Source: Gossypium raimondii (taxonomy: Eukaryota; Streptophyta; Magnoliopsida; Malvales; Malvaceae). Taken from it: a stretch of DNA of 64,000 bases. Positions 23,965 through 35,905 of the stretch are shown in pieces (within the stretch, counting starts at the first letter, position 1; each line of letters opens with the position of its first letter). Made by a program: the position numbers and the translations under genes. The notes below the pieces were generated by a model, which saw only the letters and a list, made by a program, of their open reading frames with translations, was not told the DNA's origin and ran no database searches. The stretch spans positions 45,479,733-45,543,732 of the forward strand of contig NC_068571.1 in NCBI RefSeq assembly GCF_025698545.1. The letters are read 5' to 3'.

Positions 23965-24440
23965 AATATTTTTCTAGTCTCTCTCAAGTTCGAAATTTAG
24001 CAAATTCGTCCCTTTAAAAAACCGAAACAATTTAATTCCTGCAAATTTCAAAAGTGAGCAACTAATGACTATTAATCATGATGTTAATATATTCCGTCAA
24101 TTGTACATAATTTTTATTGGTATAACAACAAATTTAGCCCTCAATGTTTACTTATTTTGTCAATTCGGTCTTAATTCTAAAAAAAAGCAAATTAGCCTCT
24201 ACATTTATGCATTTACACAAATGTTGAGAGATAAATTTGTTAAATCAAGACAAATCGTCAGGATGTGCAAACTTTGTTATTATACCAATCAAAGTTATGA
24301 CGAAAAACATTAATGATGTGATTAATTGTTCTTAATTATCCACTTTCGAAATTAATAGGAATTAAATCACTTTAATTTATTTGAGAGGGACTAATTTGCT
24401 TAATATCGAAATTGAAAGGGACCAAAAGGGTCTTTTTTCC
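23965..24440. mobile_element. Foldback (MITE-like) element
   Basis: The left arm has CTCTCTCAAGTTCGAAATTT, then AGCAAATTCGTCCCT. The inverse of the right arm reads TCCCTTTCAATTTCGATATT, then AAGCAAATTAGTCCCTCTC. The two therefore pair over about 50 bp with mismatches. The loop of about 370 bp is AT-rich and non-coding. No clean target duplication was seen, so the family is open. Confidence 0.6.
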
Positions 24441-25477
24441 TAATTTGTTTCTGTTCTTAATTGGCAATGATCGTTTAGTTCTACACTTTATTCCAATTTT
24501 TAGTTTGTTTGTACTAATAGATTAATTGTACAAATTTTCATGACTATTTTATTTAAATCTTTTTCCAAAATAGAGAAATTTATTTAAAATCAGTTTCATT
24601 GATTATTTTATTGAAAGGTTAGAGGAAAAATTGGTTGGTGGAATTAGATTTTCTACAATCCCATCCACCAAACAAACATTTTATTATCCTTTCTTGTATA
24701 GAAGCATCATATTAAAGAGCAAAGCTTTCTGAATTTATGATCTCTTTTTATGTATCAAATTGAATTTTAGATATCTTTTTAGAATTTTGGAAAGTTTTTT
24801 TTCTTTTCAAATCCACACCTTTTGCAATTTGCAAAAAGATAAAACAAAGGCCAATGGGAAAATGAAATTTAGTTTAAAATTCTATAAATAAAAATAAAAT
24901 CATTGTCCCCACCTCAATATTTCACATGCCAATTTTTCTTTTTTTCTTTTAAAAAAAAGAAAGATATTTAATAATAGAAATTGGGGACCCTTAGGCCTTG
25001 GGTTAGGTTAGATAGTTGACATTGTCTCCCACCAAATTATTTGAATCAAATAAGAAGGAATGCTTTTATAATTTATATTATTGGGTTTGATTAAGTTGGT
25101 ATTATAGTAATTTGATTAAAAATTATTTTCTAATTAACTCTAGTTAAGAAAAATTACTTTTAATTTTTAAAATAAAACTGAATATTAATATAACCTTGTT
25201 TTCATCTTTTATTATCTTTATATGAAATGAGTAAATAAAACAACTAAAAATATAAATTATTTATTTATAAGCATTTTACTATTTTACGTGGAACTCAATT
25301 CTTAAATATTTTAGAAGTTGTGAAAATCTTATTTTTATTTTTTTATAAATGCATTTGATAATTTTCTAAAATTTTTTATAACTTATAATTTGTTAAAGGG
25401 AAAAGTGTTTGTAAGAGACTTAAGTGTTTTTCTTGTTAGTATGATTTTATAATATCATAGTTTTGAGAATGAATTAT
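24441..25477. other. AT-rich intergenic, nothing supported
   Basis: No coding frame, repeat array or RNA gene could be supported. Several A- and T-tracts occur, including an AAAAAAAAGAAAG-type run near 24950. Confidence 0.45.
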
Positions 25478-26135
25478 GTGTTGGGAATCAACTTGTATAA
25501 GTAATGAACAAGTAAAGTAGAGAAGATCAAACACGTAAATATTTACGTGTAAAATCCTCAAAGAGAGATAAAAAACCACGAATATAGAAGGCTTCGACTT
25601 TCCACTTCATGATAAATCAAACGATAGTACAATATAGAGAAAATAAACTTAAATGTACTAAACGTACATTACTCAAACCCCGAGAACAAAATCTTAACTC
25701 AAGAACAAAATTCTCTCCATAGTTATCACAAAATTCTCACCAAAACTCATATATGATTATATCTTGCCGCCCTTAAAGAAAAGTCTTTACTGATTGGCAT
25801 ATCAAAACATGATACAAAACCTCTTCAAAAAAAACTAAGATTAGAGGTCTAATCATACTAAAATATCCCTGGAGTAATCAGAGTCCAATTGGGAGAAGCA
25901 GTCCTACTTGAAGTCTAAAACGTGACTGCATAACTTGGAGAAATGTTGTGACATCCCATGCATGCTCGTCACGACGTCAACGCCACGTACGTTTGGGGTT
26001 TCGTCACGTCGTTACAAAGTCGCTTGTCCTCACGTCCGACGTCGTCTTTGTTTTACCTCTTCTTCGTTAAACCGTCAAAAATCTTCCTAAGTGCCCGCAG
26101 AATATCCAATAAATACGAGGCAAATCCCATAATAT
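25478..26135 (-). mobile_element. Possible Copia LTR fragment
   Basis: TGTTGGGAATCAACTTG at the left resembles the inverse of a Copia LTR end. Inside are AAACACGTAAATATTTACGTG, a near-palindrome often seen in such LTRs, and a CG-rich part with repeated CACGACGTC/GTCACGTCG at about 25970-26045. No internal coding region adjoins it. The right end is not defined, and no target duplication was found. Confidence 0.4.
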
Positions 26136-27789
26136 GTTTAAATTTAATAGAGTGATGAAATATATCTTTAAATTTTAAAAAATTAATAAAAAAAGATATA
26201 TGATAATTTTTTAATATAAGTTATAAATAAATTATTTTTAATATATCGTGATAAATATGTTCTTATTTTCTGGTCAACAAATATTTCAAGTGAAATTTAA
26301 AAAAATATTATTATTTTTTTGAAAATAATATACTCTTAGTTCTTATAACTATATTATATTTAAATATATAGCTTTGCCGGCCATTTCTGGCCGCCGTCTT
26401 CTAGTTTTCCACTTTCTTAGATTCTGTAAGGTGGGATATAAAATAAAAAAATAATCAAAATATAAAAAAGTAAAAATATGAGATAAGTAAATAAATTTAT
26501 ATATAATTAACTATTAATTTGTTAAAAATTATATAAATATACAATATAACCAATGTAAACACTGTTCGATCTCTCCTATGAGCCATGAGGCTATGAATAA
26601 AATTCCCTGACCATTAAAAATACAAAAACCCTAAAAATAAAAAAGTATTCAAAAACCCTAAAAAAAGGAAAAAATAAATAAAATTGATCCACTTTTTAGA
26701 CATAATTGGAAATTACATGAAAGTGGCTTTGCTCGGGTCAGTTAAGTCCACAAAAAATAAAGTTAGAGTCGAAATTTTATTTTATCTTTTAAAAAAGATA
26801 ATTTTTTTAAAATAAAAAACAACAGTAATATTTATTTATTCATTTGTTGAAAACCCCCTTGTTTTTATTGTGAAAAAAGAAAAGCTAGAAAATAGAGAAT
26901 TTGATACAGCAACGTATACAGGTGAATGTAGCCTTGTTTAGAGATAACAGAGCAAAGGGTCTTATTCTTCAAAGGAATCCAATCTTAAAGGTTCAACAAT
27001 AAGAGATACTTCTCCTTTTGAAACTTGGGTCTGCTAGATTTTGCTTTAAAACTCAATCTGATTCTCACAAAACATTGAAGAAAAGAGGTAAAGACCCTTT
27101 CTTTTTAGTCCATGTTATCAGCTTCATTTTGGGTTCAAATGGGTTCTTTGTTGATTGGTTTGTGCAGTTCTTAGATTGATTTCAAATGGGTAAACTTAGG
27201 ATTTTCACATCGTTTTCAGAACTGGGTGTTTCTTTTGAGGTTGTTCTTGTTTGTAACGTCCAAGCTGTTTGTGTTAATAAATTGGATTTTGTGTTCTTTT
27301 ATTTTCTTCCAGTTGAATTTTTTTTTTGGGGGGTGGGGGTGGGGAGGGGTTGACAGTTATTTAGGTTGCTTTTGTTTATGATTTAGTGTTTGATTGCTTA
27401 TAGTTTCAGTTTTCTATTTGGTTGATTTGGTATCAATTTGCTTTGTTAAATTTCTGGAATTTTTTATCTTAGCTTTTTTGCACATTGCTTTGTGTTTTAT
27501 GAGAACTTAGATTCAGGGAGACGAAGGAGAAATCTGTCGTGGTTGATTCAGGCGTCAGGTTTGTAATTTGAGATGGTTTCAATGTTTTGATCCCTAGTTA
27601 GTTTATTTTTTTGTGTTGAAGTGTGTTAAAGTGCTAGAAGCTGTTTAAGTTGTGAGACCTTAAGTTTTTCCAAGTTGGGGTTCATGGGAATTGTTGCTTT
27701 GAGGCTTTGGATGTTGAGGATTGAAATGAGGTTAAATCTTTGCGGTGATGAGCTCGGGTGGTTTCTGAAATTTCCGTGAACGAGCAGAA
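26136..27789. other. AT-rich intergenic, then probable 5' leader and leader intron of the POLAR-like gene
   Basis: Positions 26136-26870 are AT-rich with nothing recognised. About 26900-27085 is likely leader exon, since GAGGTAAAGACC at about 27084-27095 is a fair donor. A leader intron then probably runs to around 27540-27560, where TTCAGGCGTCAG gives acceptors. The proposed intron carries the G-run described separately. Confidence 0.4.
27328..27349 (+). promoter_or_regulatory. Potential G-quadruplex upstream of the POLAR-like gene
   Basis: Four G-runs of 6, 5, 4 and 4 are separated by single T, T and A. This is the tightest-loop form of the G-quadruplex pattern. It lies on the coding strand about 440 bp before the ATG, in the proposed leader intron. 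Function is inferred only. Confidence 0.6.
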
Positions 27790-30700
27790 ATGGATTCGTG
27801 GTTTGTTGCAGTAGCTGCAGCAGCAGCAGCTGGATATTTTGCTAAATATTGGCAAAATCTTACAACAGATAGGGATGGTTTTCCCAAGGTTTCTTCTGTG
27901 GATTCTGGGATTGGGAAGGTTGTAACAGGAAAGGATCTGGTCCACAAATTTGCTATGATAAGGAAACTCCGGGAAGATGTTTCTGATAGGAAAATATCAG
28001 ATGTTTATGGACTAAATGTGGCTTCAGCTGCAGAAATTGATTCTGCTAGTGGATTCAATAGTGAAAAGATTGGAAGCTCGGGAAGTTTATCACCGGGATT
28101 GTTGACAAATGAAAGCCTAAGAGAAAATCAATGTGGAAAGGAGCTGATTGCTGATTGTGGTAGTGATTCTGCTAAAGCTTCTATTGCTAGAATCGACTCT
28201 TTTAACGAGCCTATGCACAAAAGAAGCTCTCTTAAAGCTAAATATTCGCATGGACGTTCACTTAAACCGCTGAGTTCCTTAGATAGTTGCCTCATGGCTC
28301 AACTACATATGCAACATGTTAAAATGGAGGAGTATGTACTTAGCTGCCTTCCATCACCAACAACACCGATCTTGAGACCATTGTTGATAACTGACGGAAG
28401 CCGAATAATCAACAGAACAAGTGGTGATTTTTCTACTGGATCAAATGGGACCTGGGACAGTAAGCTGCATAATCTAGCCACTTTTGAAAAGAACAGATAC
28501 GTATATGCGGATCCTCCTCTGCCAAAAATTGATTCCTCTGATCTCCCCGAGAAGTTGAAGTTTAAGAGCGGAAATGAGTGCGATGGAAGACCGAGCATTC
28601 CTTGCAAAATCAATACTGAAAAGCAGTTTCATGCACAATGGGGTACTGGTCTTACATTGTTTTTCCAATTTTGCTTTACCTATTATATTGATACTATAAG
28701 AATCTGTTCTTATTATTGAATGCTACTTTTCTGTTTCCAAATTTGTTTTCTTGCTAAATGTGCCAGAAACTGTAAAAAACAGTAAACAAAAAATACATAT
28801 TCACCATAGGGTAAATAAAGAGTACAAGCAATCTAGCATCATATTTTCAGATATGAATATGATTACAGCGAAATCCCAGGAGCATCGCCATTCTTTTCTT
28901 TTTGATTGTCACTATTTTCCGGTAGGGGAGGTCAGTGAAGGCATATTGGGGTGGTAAAATATTTTAGCAATTAGTTGGATCTCTCAGAGTTCAACATAGA
29001 AAGAGAATAAGATGTTGAATTGATTACCTTTTCCTCCATCTTTATAATGAGTTAAACTGCCTTAGAAACGGTTTCTTATACTTGTATGTTTACTTGGACT
29101 TGGGAGCATGTATTAGATGCAGGTATGTGTTTTGTTCATTGGAAATCTCTAGGACATTGGTTATTTGAGAAACATGAAGAGTCAATAGGATGTTTAAGCC
29201 TCTTGAACGATTTATTTGTTTTTATGCATCTTGTAAGTTCTTTTCAGAAATCCACTATTCATGATAGAAGCTTAAGCTTGATGTTAATTTAATTTATTTG
29301 TTTTGTCATGTTCTCAACTCTGCATATAAATATGTCTCGATTTCTCCATTGCACTGGAAACAATAGTATATATGTCGCTTGTTATATTCGATGCATTCGT
29401 TTTAACACTATTCCATTCCTTATACTCGTGATTTTTCTCTTGTAGGCTAACAAATTGCATCACTAATCTTTTTATATAAAACAGGTCGTCATGATCGAGC
29501 TGTTCTGTTTTGTCTCGGGATATCTATTGGAATAATATGTTCTTACATTGGAAATAAAAGGGAAGTTGAGAAACTGAGAGGGTTGCTAAAGCAAACTGAG
29601 AACTTGGTTCAAGATCTTCAAGAGGAACTCGAGATGAAAGATTCATTGACAGTAAAGGAGCTAGCTAATGAGAATTATGAATCACAAGAGGCATGTGACA
29701 ATTCCTGTCCTGACAGGGCAATGAATTCGTCTCCCCTTGAACAGAATACAGATAATTTAACAAGATTTGATGGTAAAGAATCACATCATCAAAAGGTAGA
29801 GGAAAGTCCAGAGTCGATGAGTAAAATTGAAGCCGAACTTGAAGCTGAACTTGAGAGGTTGGGTCTAAACATGAATGTATTGAATCTTGAGCAAAGACTG
29901 CCCGATCTTGGTGAGGTAAGCTTGAGTTTATCATAGCATTCCTATGGAGCTTTATAGATGTTTAATGAATTCTTTTTATTCATTGCATTTTCTCAGTTCA
30001 TTCAATAGAAATCCTCCTGTTTACTGAAGATCACTATCTAATATGTTGAATCCAGTGTTGTAAAAACCGTATCAGAGTGGCCGGTTGAACCTTTTAAACT
30101 GGGAACCGGTAGTTCATCCGATCTGAATATACCAGCCAACCGCTAATCCTTTGAATCAATTAAGAACCGATTGAACCAATAAAAAGAGGGAAAAACTGGT
30201 TTCAAACTTTTCTTAAGAAAAAAGTTATGGTATGTGATGGGATTAAGATATTTGACCCCTTTAATTTATATTAAAATTTTTATCATTTAGTAAAATACAT
30301 TAATTAAATATCCGTTATATTAATTCTTATTTAGTATTAAAATTAAGTATTTTAATATAAATAATTTTTAATACAACAACTTGTTCAATTGGTGTAACTG
30401 GTTGACCAGGTTTGACCTATGGTTTGGTTTTTAAAACATTGGTTCATTTTCAAATCTTGTAAACTTGAATATTTGGTCATTTGATTTGCTTGTTTGAAGC
30501 TAGCAACTAAACTAGGAAGTTGAAGAACTCAGATTCGGGAGTGGGTGTTAGATATGGGTATGCTTAACTTTTTGAATATTTTCCATATATTTGGAAAATC
30601 GACCCATATCTACCATGTTCGCATATTTTTAAGTTTTATATATTGGCCAGCTTCGACTACTACCTAATATGTTGGAGAATCAGATGACCAAACATTCGGG

Positions 30701-31569
30701 TATATTTAAGTTTCTCATATATTTGGAGAATCACACCCCGTACCCATGTTCGATCATGTGATGGATACTGAGTATGAAGATGACTCTACTTAGTTGTTTG
30801 CTTTGGCCTTTATTTATTTTTCCTTCCCTGCAAGTTTGTTTGATATCCTATTAATACGCTAAAATTCATGCAGATTGACCCAGATTTTGTAGCAGATTTT
30901 GCTGAAGGTGAACTGAGATCCGATATGGTTTCAGGACAAGCTCATGGCCAATCTATGTCTAATGAAAATAGAAGCGGCACCTCGACTACCCATTCCGGAA
31001 ATTATGCAGTCTCACCCCGAGAGTTAACCTTGCGTTTGCATGAAGTTATTCGATCAAGACTTGAAGATCGAGTACAAGAACTCGAGACAGCTCTAGAGAA
31101 CAGTCAGAGGAAGGTGAAACTGATGGAATCAGAGCATAAGAATCCTAACAACAAATGGAAATATTTGACAACGGAGAGTCCACTGGTAAATGAAGATCTC
31201 CATTGGACATCGAAGCCTCAAGTTCCAAAATTATCATGGGAAACTCCAGATCATGCATACAACGAGGCTTTTGAAGAGGCAAAAGAAGAGGGTACACCAT
31301 TATATATTTATCGAGAAAAGCTGGCTTGGGGTGATCAATATGACGCAAACAAATCAGATGAAACATTTTACGATCAGGTAAGAATATCGGAAGATCAATC
31401 TTCAAGGGTCCAAGAATTGCTTGATGTTGATGTTAGAGAAGATGAATGTAGTGATAATGATGATGAAATGGAGAAGCTATTGATACAACAAATTGTGGAG
31501 AAAACCAAGAAAGGATCTCCTGTATTGCTAAATGCACAAAGACTATTGTTTTCCATGGATGAAATTTGA
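27790..31569 (+). CDS. POLAR-like protein (membrane-anchored coiled-coil)
   Basis: Three exons join in frame: 27790-28642, 29485-29915 and 30874-31569, giving 659 residues. The N-terminus (MDSWFVAVAAAAAAGYFAKY) is a short hydrophobic, alanine-rich segment. Near residue 286 begins DRAVLFCLGISIGIICSYIG, a second hydrophobic segment, followed at once by a coiled coil (KLRGLLKQTENLVQDLQEEL). Then come the acidic SKIEAELEAELERLGL and, in exon 3, the SPRELTLRLHEVIRSRLEDR box. These two boxes are, from family knowledge, shared with Arabidopsis POLAR and POLAR-like proteins, which polarise at the cortex in stomatal-lineage divisions. The middle is Ser-rich and unconserved. The family call is from motif recognition; the local role is unknown. 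The start is the first ATG in a long frame. A good donor (GTAAGA, 31378) in exon 3 could give a shorter C-terminus. Confidence 0.85.
30052..30442. mobile_element. hAT-like MITE in intron 2 of the POLAR-like gene
   Basis: The left end CCAGTGTTGTAAAAACCG and the right end GGTTTTTAAAACATTGG are near-perfect inverted repeats. Subterminal GGCCGGTTGAACC, ACCGGTAGTTC, TGGTTGACCAGG and GTTTGACC form the usual GGTT/AACC-rich ends of a widespread plant element. Flanks TGTTGAAT and TTCATTTT do not give a clean 8-bp duplication, so the TSD has decayed or the ends are off by a few bases. Confidence 0.65.
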
Positions 31570-32010
31570 GAAACTGAAAATTTTGCAGTTAATACATATA
31601 AGACTTGCATGCTTAACTACAGCAATTTCCAGTGCATCATTTTGATTCGAGTATATGTTTGATGCAATCTATTTTACTTTGGTTTGGGTGTTACTTGGAT
31701 TCGAGTATATTTTTCATTTCTTTTTCCAAGTTTCTTTTTTCCTTGGGAGGATCATATCTCTATATTTATGTCGAAATGTATCGAAAACAGGTACTTAAAA
31801 AAGATGGCATTCATTTCATCTCTTTTGCAAATATAAAACAAAGATACCAACTCCAAATCATAGATAAACAGAGTTTAACATAACATTTTACACCAACTTT
31901 AATGGAAATAGTATAATCATATAATGGAAAAGATCATGATCAAGGAAATGAATCATAAGACCTTAGTGTACCTATATTCTATGATTTAAAAGCATGAGAT
32001 CATTTATTAT

Positions 32011-33258
32011 TTAAAACATCAGAAGGTTCAAAGAACATTGTACAATGAAAACTTCAAGTAAGAACCTTGTTAAGAAATAAAACAACACACCGAGTGCTAT
32101 CGACACGGGAAGAGCCGGTAGAGCTTTCTGATACAATGCCAATAGCACCAATGTAATGCCCAAACCAGCTACAATTGCAAGATAACATGCATACACTGTC
32201 ATAAAATCGTACATTGCTGCCCTACCGACTAACACACTGTAGAAGATGAAGTCCCCTAATCCAAGCTTGATAGCACCAGACGAACCTAACCCCATACCTT
32301 CTAGCATCAAACTTTCAGTTGACATACCGTCTTGAGCATCCATTCTGCGATCAATCAACGGTGCTGAAAGCTCAGCATCCCTTTCTGAAACCTGTCCCTC
32401 TTCCACTCTAGCAATTCTTGCGCCATTGTGACTACTTTGAACAATACTGACTGTAGAATTCAAATCAGAATTCAAACTTGAACTGTCCTCGGAATCTAGC
32501 CTAACATTTTGCCTTTCTCTCCAGATCCGCCTTTGAACTGGCCTTGAAGCAGAATCATGATGTGTAACTGGCCTAGCCTCATAAACCAAAGCTGGGATAT
32601 CTTCATCCCTTGACATAGCAAGCTCAACAAGGAGCCTTAAAGGACCAACAGGCAATAAAACAGCAGCAAGATCATACAATGCCATTGCAACCAATAACAC
32701 CCAAGTAGTCCATTCAGGCAAAAGAGTAAACCAATAAGCAACCAACATTCCAATTAAAACCAAGTAGCCTTGAGTCACAATAATTGGCATTTTTGACATA
32801 AAAACAGCCAAAACACCAATAACAGCAAAATTAAAGAGAAGCACCAAAAAGGTAATACAATCAACAGGAACACTGAATTCTTCAATCAAAAACAAGGCAA
32901 TTTCACCACCCATGAATCCCAAAACCACAAAAGAAGAAAAACCCATATAGATTTTCAAGAACTTAGTGCATCTAAGGTAAAAAAAGAGCACCAAAATGAA
33001 GGTAGCAACAGTGACAACAACTACAAAAACTAAGGAATTCAAAAGGGCACCTATGAACTTGTCCCAGGATGAATCTGAGCCGGTTTCTGAGTAAGCTATG
33101 GTTGCAATTGAGGAAGTTACGGAAAGTGAAGAACTTGAGTTAAGAATTGAGACCAAAAGGACGACTAAAAGCATGCAGATTGAAACGGGGGTGAGGATTC
33201 TGATGATTTCTTCACCCAAAGAATCAAGGAGGGATTTGGGTCTTTGGTTTTGGGCCAT
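32011..33258 (-). CDS. Presenilin, gamma-secretase catalytic subunit
   Basis: Presenilin is an intramembrane aspartyl protease of endomembranes; plant copies are active in the gamma-secretase complex. The gene is intronless and encodes 415 residues. Nine hydrophobic segments are visible, six before and three after a hydrophilic loop at about residues 218-325. The catalytic aspartates are present: Asp196 in ALYDLAAV and Asp336 in GLGDF. The C-terminal PALP motif is at residues 381-384. The loop is Ser/Asp-rich and unconserved, as in other plant presenilins. Start choice: ATG at 33258 gives MAQNQRPKS; a TTG two codons upstream was ignored. The 3' end faces the POLAR-like gene with about 440 bp between stop codons, so the two are convergent. 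The single-exon form is typical of plant presenilins. Confidence 0.97.
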   Translation of the reverse strand: MAQNQRPKSLLDSLGEEIIRILTPVSICMLLVVLLVSILNSSSSLSVTSSIATIAYSETGSDSSWDKFIGALLNSLVFVVVVTVATFILVLFFYLRCTKFLKIYMGFSSFVVLGFMGGEIALFLIEEFSVPVDCITFLVLLFNFAVIGVLAVFMSKMPIIVTQGYLVLIGMLVAYWFTLLPEWTTWVLLVAMALYDLAAVLLPVGPLRLLVELAMSRDEDIPALVYEARPVTHHDSASRPVQRRIWRERQNVRLDSEDSSSLNSDLNSTVSIVQSSHNGARIARVEEGQVSERDAELSAPLIDRRMDAQDGMSTESLMLEGMGLGSSGAIKLGLGDFIFYSVLVGRAAMYDFMTVYACYLAIVAGLGITLVLLALYQKALPALPVSIALGVLFYFLTRFLLEVFIVQCSLNLLMF

Positions 33259-34090
33259 TGTCAAATTTGGGAAAAAGTTAGAATCTTGGTGGAGCTTTTC
33301 TCGATTTTCCAGGTTAATTTTGATTTGGGATTTTTTGTTAGTAAAGCTTGCTAAATTTTTGCAGGAACCAGTCGATGGGGAACTGGATTCAAACCATTAT
33401 CAACCGTCGATTATTATGACTTTTCAGATGGCTAAATAATTTATGATTTGTCTTTATTATTTTTATTTCCTAAAATTTTAGGTGAGTGAAAATACATTTT
33501 GGAAAGATAAATACGACAGAATTTTCCAAAAATGCCGAAAATAATTTTTTTTATCAAATTAGGTAATTTTTTTTGAAAATTATGGGATTAGGCCGATTTT
33601 ACTGAAAGAAGCATTTCTAGGTGATTTACAAAAAACATTTATAGCCGGAAGTGTTTTCCTCTTTTTTAGGTTAAAGTTTTTTTTTTTTAAGTTAAGGTTA
33701 GAGTTGAGAGTTTTTAAAGTAGGGTTAGGGTTTATTTTTTAAGGTTTAAGGTTTGTTTTTATTATATTTTTTAATAATTTTTAATTTATATATATTTAAT
33801 TACTTTTATTTTTATATATATTTTTATTTTTTAATTATATATATTAATTTTTATATTTTTTGAGATGTAAAGTGAATAATTATTTAATTTGATGTTTAGA
33901 AGCATTGTATTTACACCAATTGTATATTCTAATTATTCGAATTGCAAAATTTAATTCACACCATAATTGAAACCTCGAACTACTCGATTTGATTAAATAT
34001 GTCAGTGCATTATTTTTGGACATTGAGATTTGTTCAGAAAATATATCCCGAGAATCTCGGGATATATGATGGTTGACTGGCTAAAAGTTA
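33259..34090. other. Presenilin 5' flank, then AT-rich DNA
   Basis: The first ~160 bp is the likely leader and promoter of presenilin on the minus strand. Positions 33650-33900 are T- and TATATA-rich with GTTAGGGTT-type pieces. No gene was found. Confidence 0.4.
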
Positions 34091-34107
34091 GGAGTTGAAA
34101 TTCCTAG

Positions 34108-34232
34108 AGAGAAAGCGCTCTACGTAGAACGCTTTTTCAGTGCATGTTAGAAGAAAGCGTTGAAAGCGCTTCCAGTTGGACGCGTTTTCAGCTGATGTGG
34201 CAAGAAAATGCGTCTTACTGGAGGCGCTTTCA
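34108..34232. repeat. Three GAAAGCG/CGCTTTC hairpin units
   Basis: Three consecutive units of about 45 bp each start GAAAGCGC, GAAAGCGC and GAAAATGCG and end in CGCTTTTTC, CGCGTTTTC and GGCGCTTTC after 10-12 nt, so each can fold. CAGCTGATGTGGCAA and TCAGTGCATGTTAGAA separate the units. The tract lies just upstream of the MULE-derived coding remnant. Confidence 0.65.
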
Positions 34233-34439
34233 ATGTTTTTTTTTACATCCGTTTTTAGTGCATTGTCAATATTGCATGCATCTACAATCAACAGCTGATT
34301 TTGGTTGTTTCGACAATTATACAAGAAGAGATGATATACTCCCTACGACGTCCAGCGACAAGGGGACATCCAACCCTGGAGATGGTGGGGTTGAGAATGT
34401 AAAGGGCACTGAATCTGATGTCGATCCAATCCAGTCGAT

Positions 34440-35905
34440 GGATTAGAAATTGCATTATTTTTTGAACCGGAGCTAATTCCAACTAAACCAGAAGATGGAG
34501 GTTCGGACAGTGAAAGTCTGGGAGAAGATGCCGAAGAAGATCTATGGTTCAGGGCGTACTCACCTCCAATCCACATGCATAATGTGGACTTATCAGCAGA
34601 ATATGCGTTGGAGTTTGCATAACTACCACACAGAAGACTAGATCATGCGGGTTCTTCGTTGGATTCGGGTGATTTAAAAGTGGGAAATGAGTTTTCTTCT
34701 AAAGATGGTTTTGTCTCTGCAGTGAAGCGATACAACATCAAGAACAGGGTAAACTTCCACGTTATTAAGTCTCAATCTGATAAGTTCGAAGCGAAGTGCG
34801 CAATGCGAGATGTGCATGAAAAATCATGACTTCTATTAAGAAGAAGACGTGGTTATGGATCATAAAGAAATATAGCGCTCCACATACGTGTGTTGCTGTG
34901 GATACTGCATTAAGACTTTTTTGTATTATAACGATCAATGAATTGCTTATTTTAACGTATTCGTGTTGCAGGTATTTCACAAGATCATCCGAAATTGGAT
35001 TTAGAGATGATCGCAGACATAATACTACCTATAGTCAAAGCGAATCCCAGGGTTGTTGTGCCTGTTTTAATTTTAAATATTCGTAGTCAATTCAATTACA
35101 CACCGTCGTACCGTAAGGTGTGGATCGCAAAGCAGAAGAAATTGGAGAAGATGCATAATGGGTGGGACGCGTCATACAACGATTTATGACAGTGGTCTCG
35201 GGTCTTGGAGAGGTATGTTCCAAGTTGTGTAACAGATCTCTAAACGATGCATGCGTACTATAACGATAAGTTACTCCGTGGATGCCAAGTGTTCCATCAT
35301 TTTTTCTAGACTTTCAAGCAATGTCAACAAACATCCCAATATGTAAGTCACTGGTACAAATTGACAGTACTTTTATGCACGGGAGATACACCCATTGATT
35401 GTTGTTGGCTGTGGCAAAGAATGACAATTGGAAAATCTTGTCGATTGCCTTCGCAATAACGTCGGGAGAATCAACATACGGTTGAGATTTCTTTCTATCT
35501 AAGTTGAGGAGGCATGTTTTCCCTCAACCCGATATATGCATCATTTCCGATAGGGAACTGGAATACTGGCCACAATTGAACGACAGAGAAGCCTTTAGGG
35601 CTGCACGCACCATAAGTATTGTCTAAAACATGTTGCGGCAAACTACCATGGACAGTACAATTTTGCAGCTCAACGCGTACAAGTGATCAACATGGGTATA
35701 TATTCGTCACTACATCAACTGTTTGATATTTAACCGGTCAGTTGATATTGTGATTAATGGATAACCTATTTGTTTTCCTCGACAGGATACGAGTTCGTCC
35801 GACATTGTTTCCATGAAATGTTGAAAAACTTGCAGGCCATTAACGATACGGGTGCGAGTTACCAATCCAACATACCTTTCGATTAGTGGACATAATCTGT
35901 TTGTT
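34440..35905 (+). pseudogene. MULE (MuDR-type) transposase, decayed
   Basis: Conceptual pieces in several frames line up with a plant MULE transposase. An acidic N-terminal region (EDGGSDSESLGEDAEEDLWF) is followed by the DNA-binding domain trace (VGNEFSSKDGFVSAVKRYNI, 34680 on). Then come KKYSAPHTCV and DLEMIADIILPIVKANPRV with SYRKVWIAKQKKLEK (34990-35140). DDE-domain traces are PDICIISDRELEYWPQLND (about 35528-35583) and HGQYNFAAQRVQVINMG (about 35648-35697). The C-terminal GYEFVRHCFHEML and SNIPFD-stop-WT trace ends near 35893. Frameshifts and stops are many, so no protein is made. Terminal inverted repeats were not found. Confidence 0.8.

Noticed and set aside
27732-27947. Minus-strand open frames opposite POLAR-like exon 1
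   Set aside because: They are shadows of the GC-rich alanine codons and have no start context or family likeness.
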